From Clostridia bacterium (GTDB lineage: Bacteria; Bacillota_A; Clostridia; Peptostreptococcales; JAAYPU01), in the NCBI GenBank assembly GCA_022360735.1, contig JAKSCF010000764.1, positions 1 through 7,994 of the forward strand: a stretch of 7,994 nt of DNA, given 5' to 3'. The first letter of the stretch is position 1; the number at the start of each line of letters is the position of its first letter. Position numbers and translations under genes: made by a program. Below, piece after piece: positions 7,270-7,994 of the stretch. The notes below the pieces were generated by a model, which was given only the letters and a program-made list of their open reading frames with translations, was not told the origin of the DNA and did not search any database.

Positions 7270-7406
7270 TGGATCAAATGTTAACATGGAACTGGGACTT
7301 TTGGTGTAACGTTGCTGGTGTCATAGCTATTATTGGGCCTATTCTTTTAATAGCTTGGTACGTTAAAGCAGTTAAACAAAAAATTGCGAAACTTAACGGA
7401 AAATAA
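7269..7406 (+). CDS. Small single-helix membrane protein, candidate symporter 2 subunit
   Basis: A 45-aa frame whose ATG (7269-7271) shares its first base with the symporter's TAA stop (TAATG). AAGGAGG at 7253-7259, inside the symporter's last codons, gives ideal spacing. The product has a Trp-rich N-terminus (MDQMLTWNWDFWCN, 1-14), one hydrophobic helix (about 15-33, with Gly23-Pro24 in the middle) and a basic tail (KAVKQKIAKLNGK, 33-45), which predicts an outside N-terminus and cytoplasmic C-terminus. The overlap, the strong ribosome site and the terminator 7 bp after the stop make it a real gene. Small one-helix partners are known for other Na+ transporters, for example MetS with MetP of Corynebacterium, so an accessory subunit role is the best inference. 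Confidence 0.85.
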   Translation: MDQMLTWNWDFWCNVAGVIAIIGPILLIAWYVKAVKQKIAKLNGK

Positions 7407-7413
7407 AATAATC

Positions 7414-7447
7414 AAAAAAAGTGTGGTTCTCTATCCACACTTTTTTT
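7414..7447 (+). terminator. Bidirectional terminator between symporter 2 operon and spoIID
   Basis: A perfect 13-bp stem, seven A plus GTGTGG (7414-7426) with CCACAC plus seven T (7435-7447), closes an 8-nt loop. Read on either strand it has a U-tail, so it can end both the symporter 2 transcript and the convergent spoIID transcript, whose stop codon is 16 bp away. Confidence 0.93.
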
Positions 7448-7462
7448 ATGTGATCTTAATTA

Positions 7463-7994
7463 CTAAATTTCGTCTAAATTTTCTATTTCTACGCCTTGGT
7501 AGAAATGTTTTAAAATATTTTCATATGAATGGCCTTCTTCCGCCATTCCATTTGCCCCCCATTGACTCATTCCAACACCATGGCCATAGCCAACCGTATT
7601 AAAAGTCACCGTACTTCCATCCGTTTTAAAAGTAAAATTAGCGGATCTTAATCCTAATGTTTCTCTTACATCTCTTCCTGATAATATTAAATTCCCTACT
7701 TTTATTTTACTAACACGGCCTCCATCGCTTCGCTCTTCTATTTCAACATTATTTGAAAAAGAACTTAAATCAATAACTAAGTTTGAATATTTAGAAGCAA
7801 TCTTGGATTTAAAAGTTTTTAAATCAATGGTTACAGAATCTTTAAAATGTGGTGCTGCTGCTTCATAAGGACTTTCTACGCTTCTTAAATACGGAACTGC
7901 CGTTGTAAATACATCTTCGGAATTCTCAGTTTTTCCTCCACTGGTGGAATGGAATAATGGCTGGTTGACCAATTCATTGTCATAAATCATGACC
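7463..7994 (-). CDS. spoIID: Stage II sporulation protein D (SpoIID), C-terminal part
   Basis: The last 176 or so codons of a SpoIID/LytB-domain protein; the start lies beyond the right edge (the frame is open past the ATG at 7990 with a preceding Val, as in the family's VMxY segment). Counting from that Met, HSTSGGKTENSEDVF (14-28), YLRSVESPYE (34-43), SGRDVRETLGLRSANF (104-119) and GYGHGVGMSQWGA (134-146) are SpoIID hallmarks. SpoIID is a lytic transglycosylase that, with SpoIIM and SpoIIP, degrades septal peptidoglycan so that the mother cell can engulf the forespore. The catalytic Glu lies in the missing N-terminal part. Family length is about 340 aa, so roughly half is present. It is convergent to the symporter operon and functionally unrelated; it identifies the host as a probable spore former. 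A non-sporulation SpoIID-domain paralogue is possible but less likely. Confidence 0.88.
   Translation of the reverse strand, partial: VMIYDNELVNQPLFHSTSGGKTENSEDVFTTAVPYLRSVESPYEAAAPHFKDSVTIDLKTFKSKIASKYSNLVIDLSSFSNNVEIEERSDGGRVSKIKVGNLILSGRDVRETLGLRSANFTFKTDGSTVTFNTVGYGHGVGMSQWGANGMAEEGHSYENILKHFYQGVEIENLDEI

Noticed and set aside
7384..7602. 72-codon forward frame running from the small gene's end into spoIID
   Set aside because: It crosses the terminator hairpin, has no ribosome site and overlaps the conserved SpoIID coding strand.

Overview
The window looks like chromosomal DNA from a low-GC, spore-forming Firmicute, most likely a clostridial anaerobe. The support is AT-rich DNA, strong AGGAGG-type ribosome-binding sites, U-tailed hairpin terminators and a spoIID gene at the right edge. 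No mobile element, tRNA, rRNA or CRISPR array was seen. The genus cannot be fixed from the sequence alone.

Layout, left to right: (1) the 3' part of a hybrid sensor histidine kinase (kinase core, two receiver domains, Hpt domain), cut by the left edge; (2) 19 bp later, an NtrC-family sigma-54-dependent response regulator (REC, AAA+ with intact GAFTGA, Fis-type HTH); (3) a 327-bp regulatory region with the operon terminator, paired upstream sites and a -24/-12 promoter; (4) a sodium:solute symporter (SSS family) of 528 aa with its own terminator; (5) a 499-bp regulatory region built on the same plan as the first, with a long leader; (6) a second, clearly different SSS symporter of 501 aa; (7) a 45-aa single-helix membrane protein overlapping its stop codon, followed by a terminator shared with (8) the convergent, partial spoIID gene.

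The central observation is that the window appears to hold a whole regulatory circuit. The kinase has every module for a His-Asp-His-Asp phosphorelay. The regulator is of the kind that must act on sigma-54 polymerase. Both symporter genes carry textbook sigma-54 promoters, at 3501-3518 and 5501-5518. Each promoter is preceded, about 165 bp upstream of the predicted start, by a 15-nt identical block that begins a pair of similar sites 31-32 bp (three helical turns) apart. I infer that these are the regulator's enhancers and that the signal sensed by the kinase controls uptake of one or two organic solutes. The solutes are unknown.

The second symporter has extra layers: a cre-like site in the leader, a leader hairpin, an orphan Shine-Dalgarno sequence, and the overlapping small membrane protein, which may be a symporter subunit.
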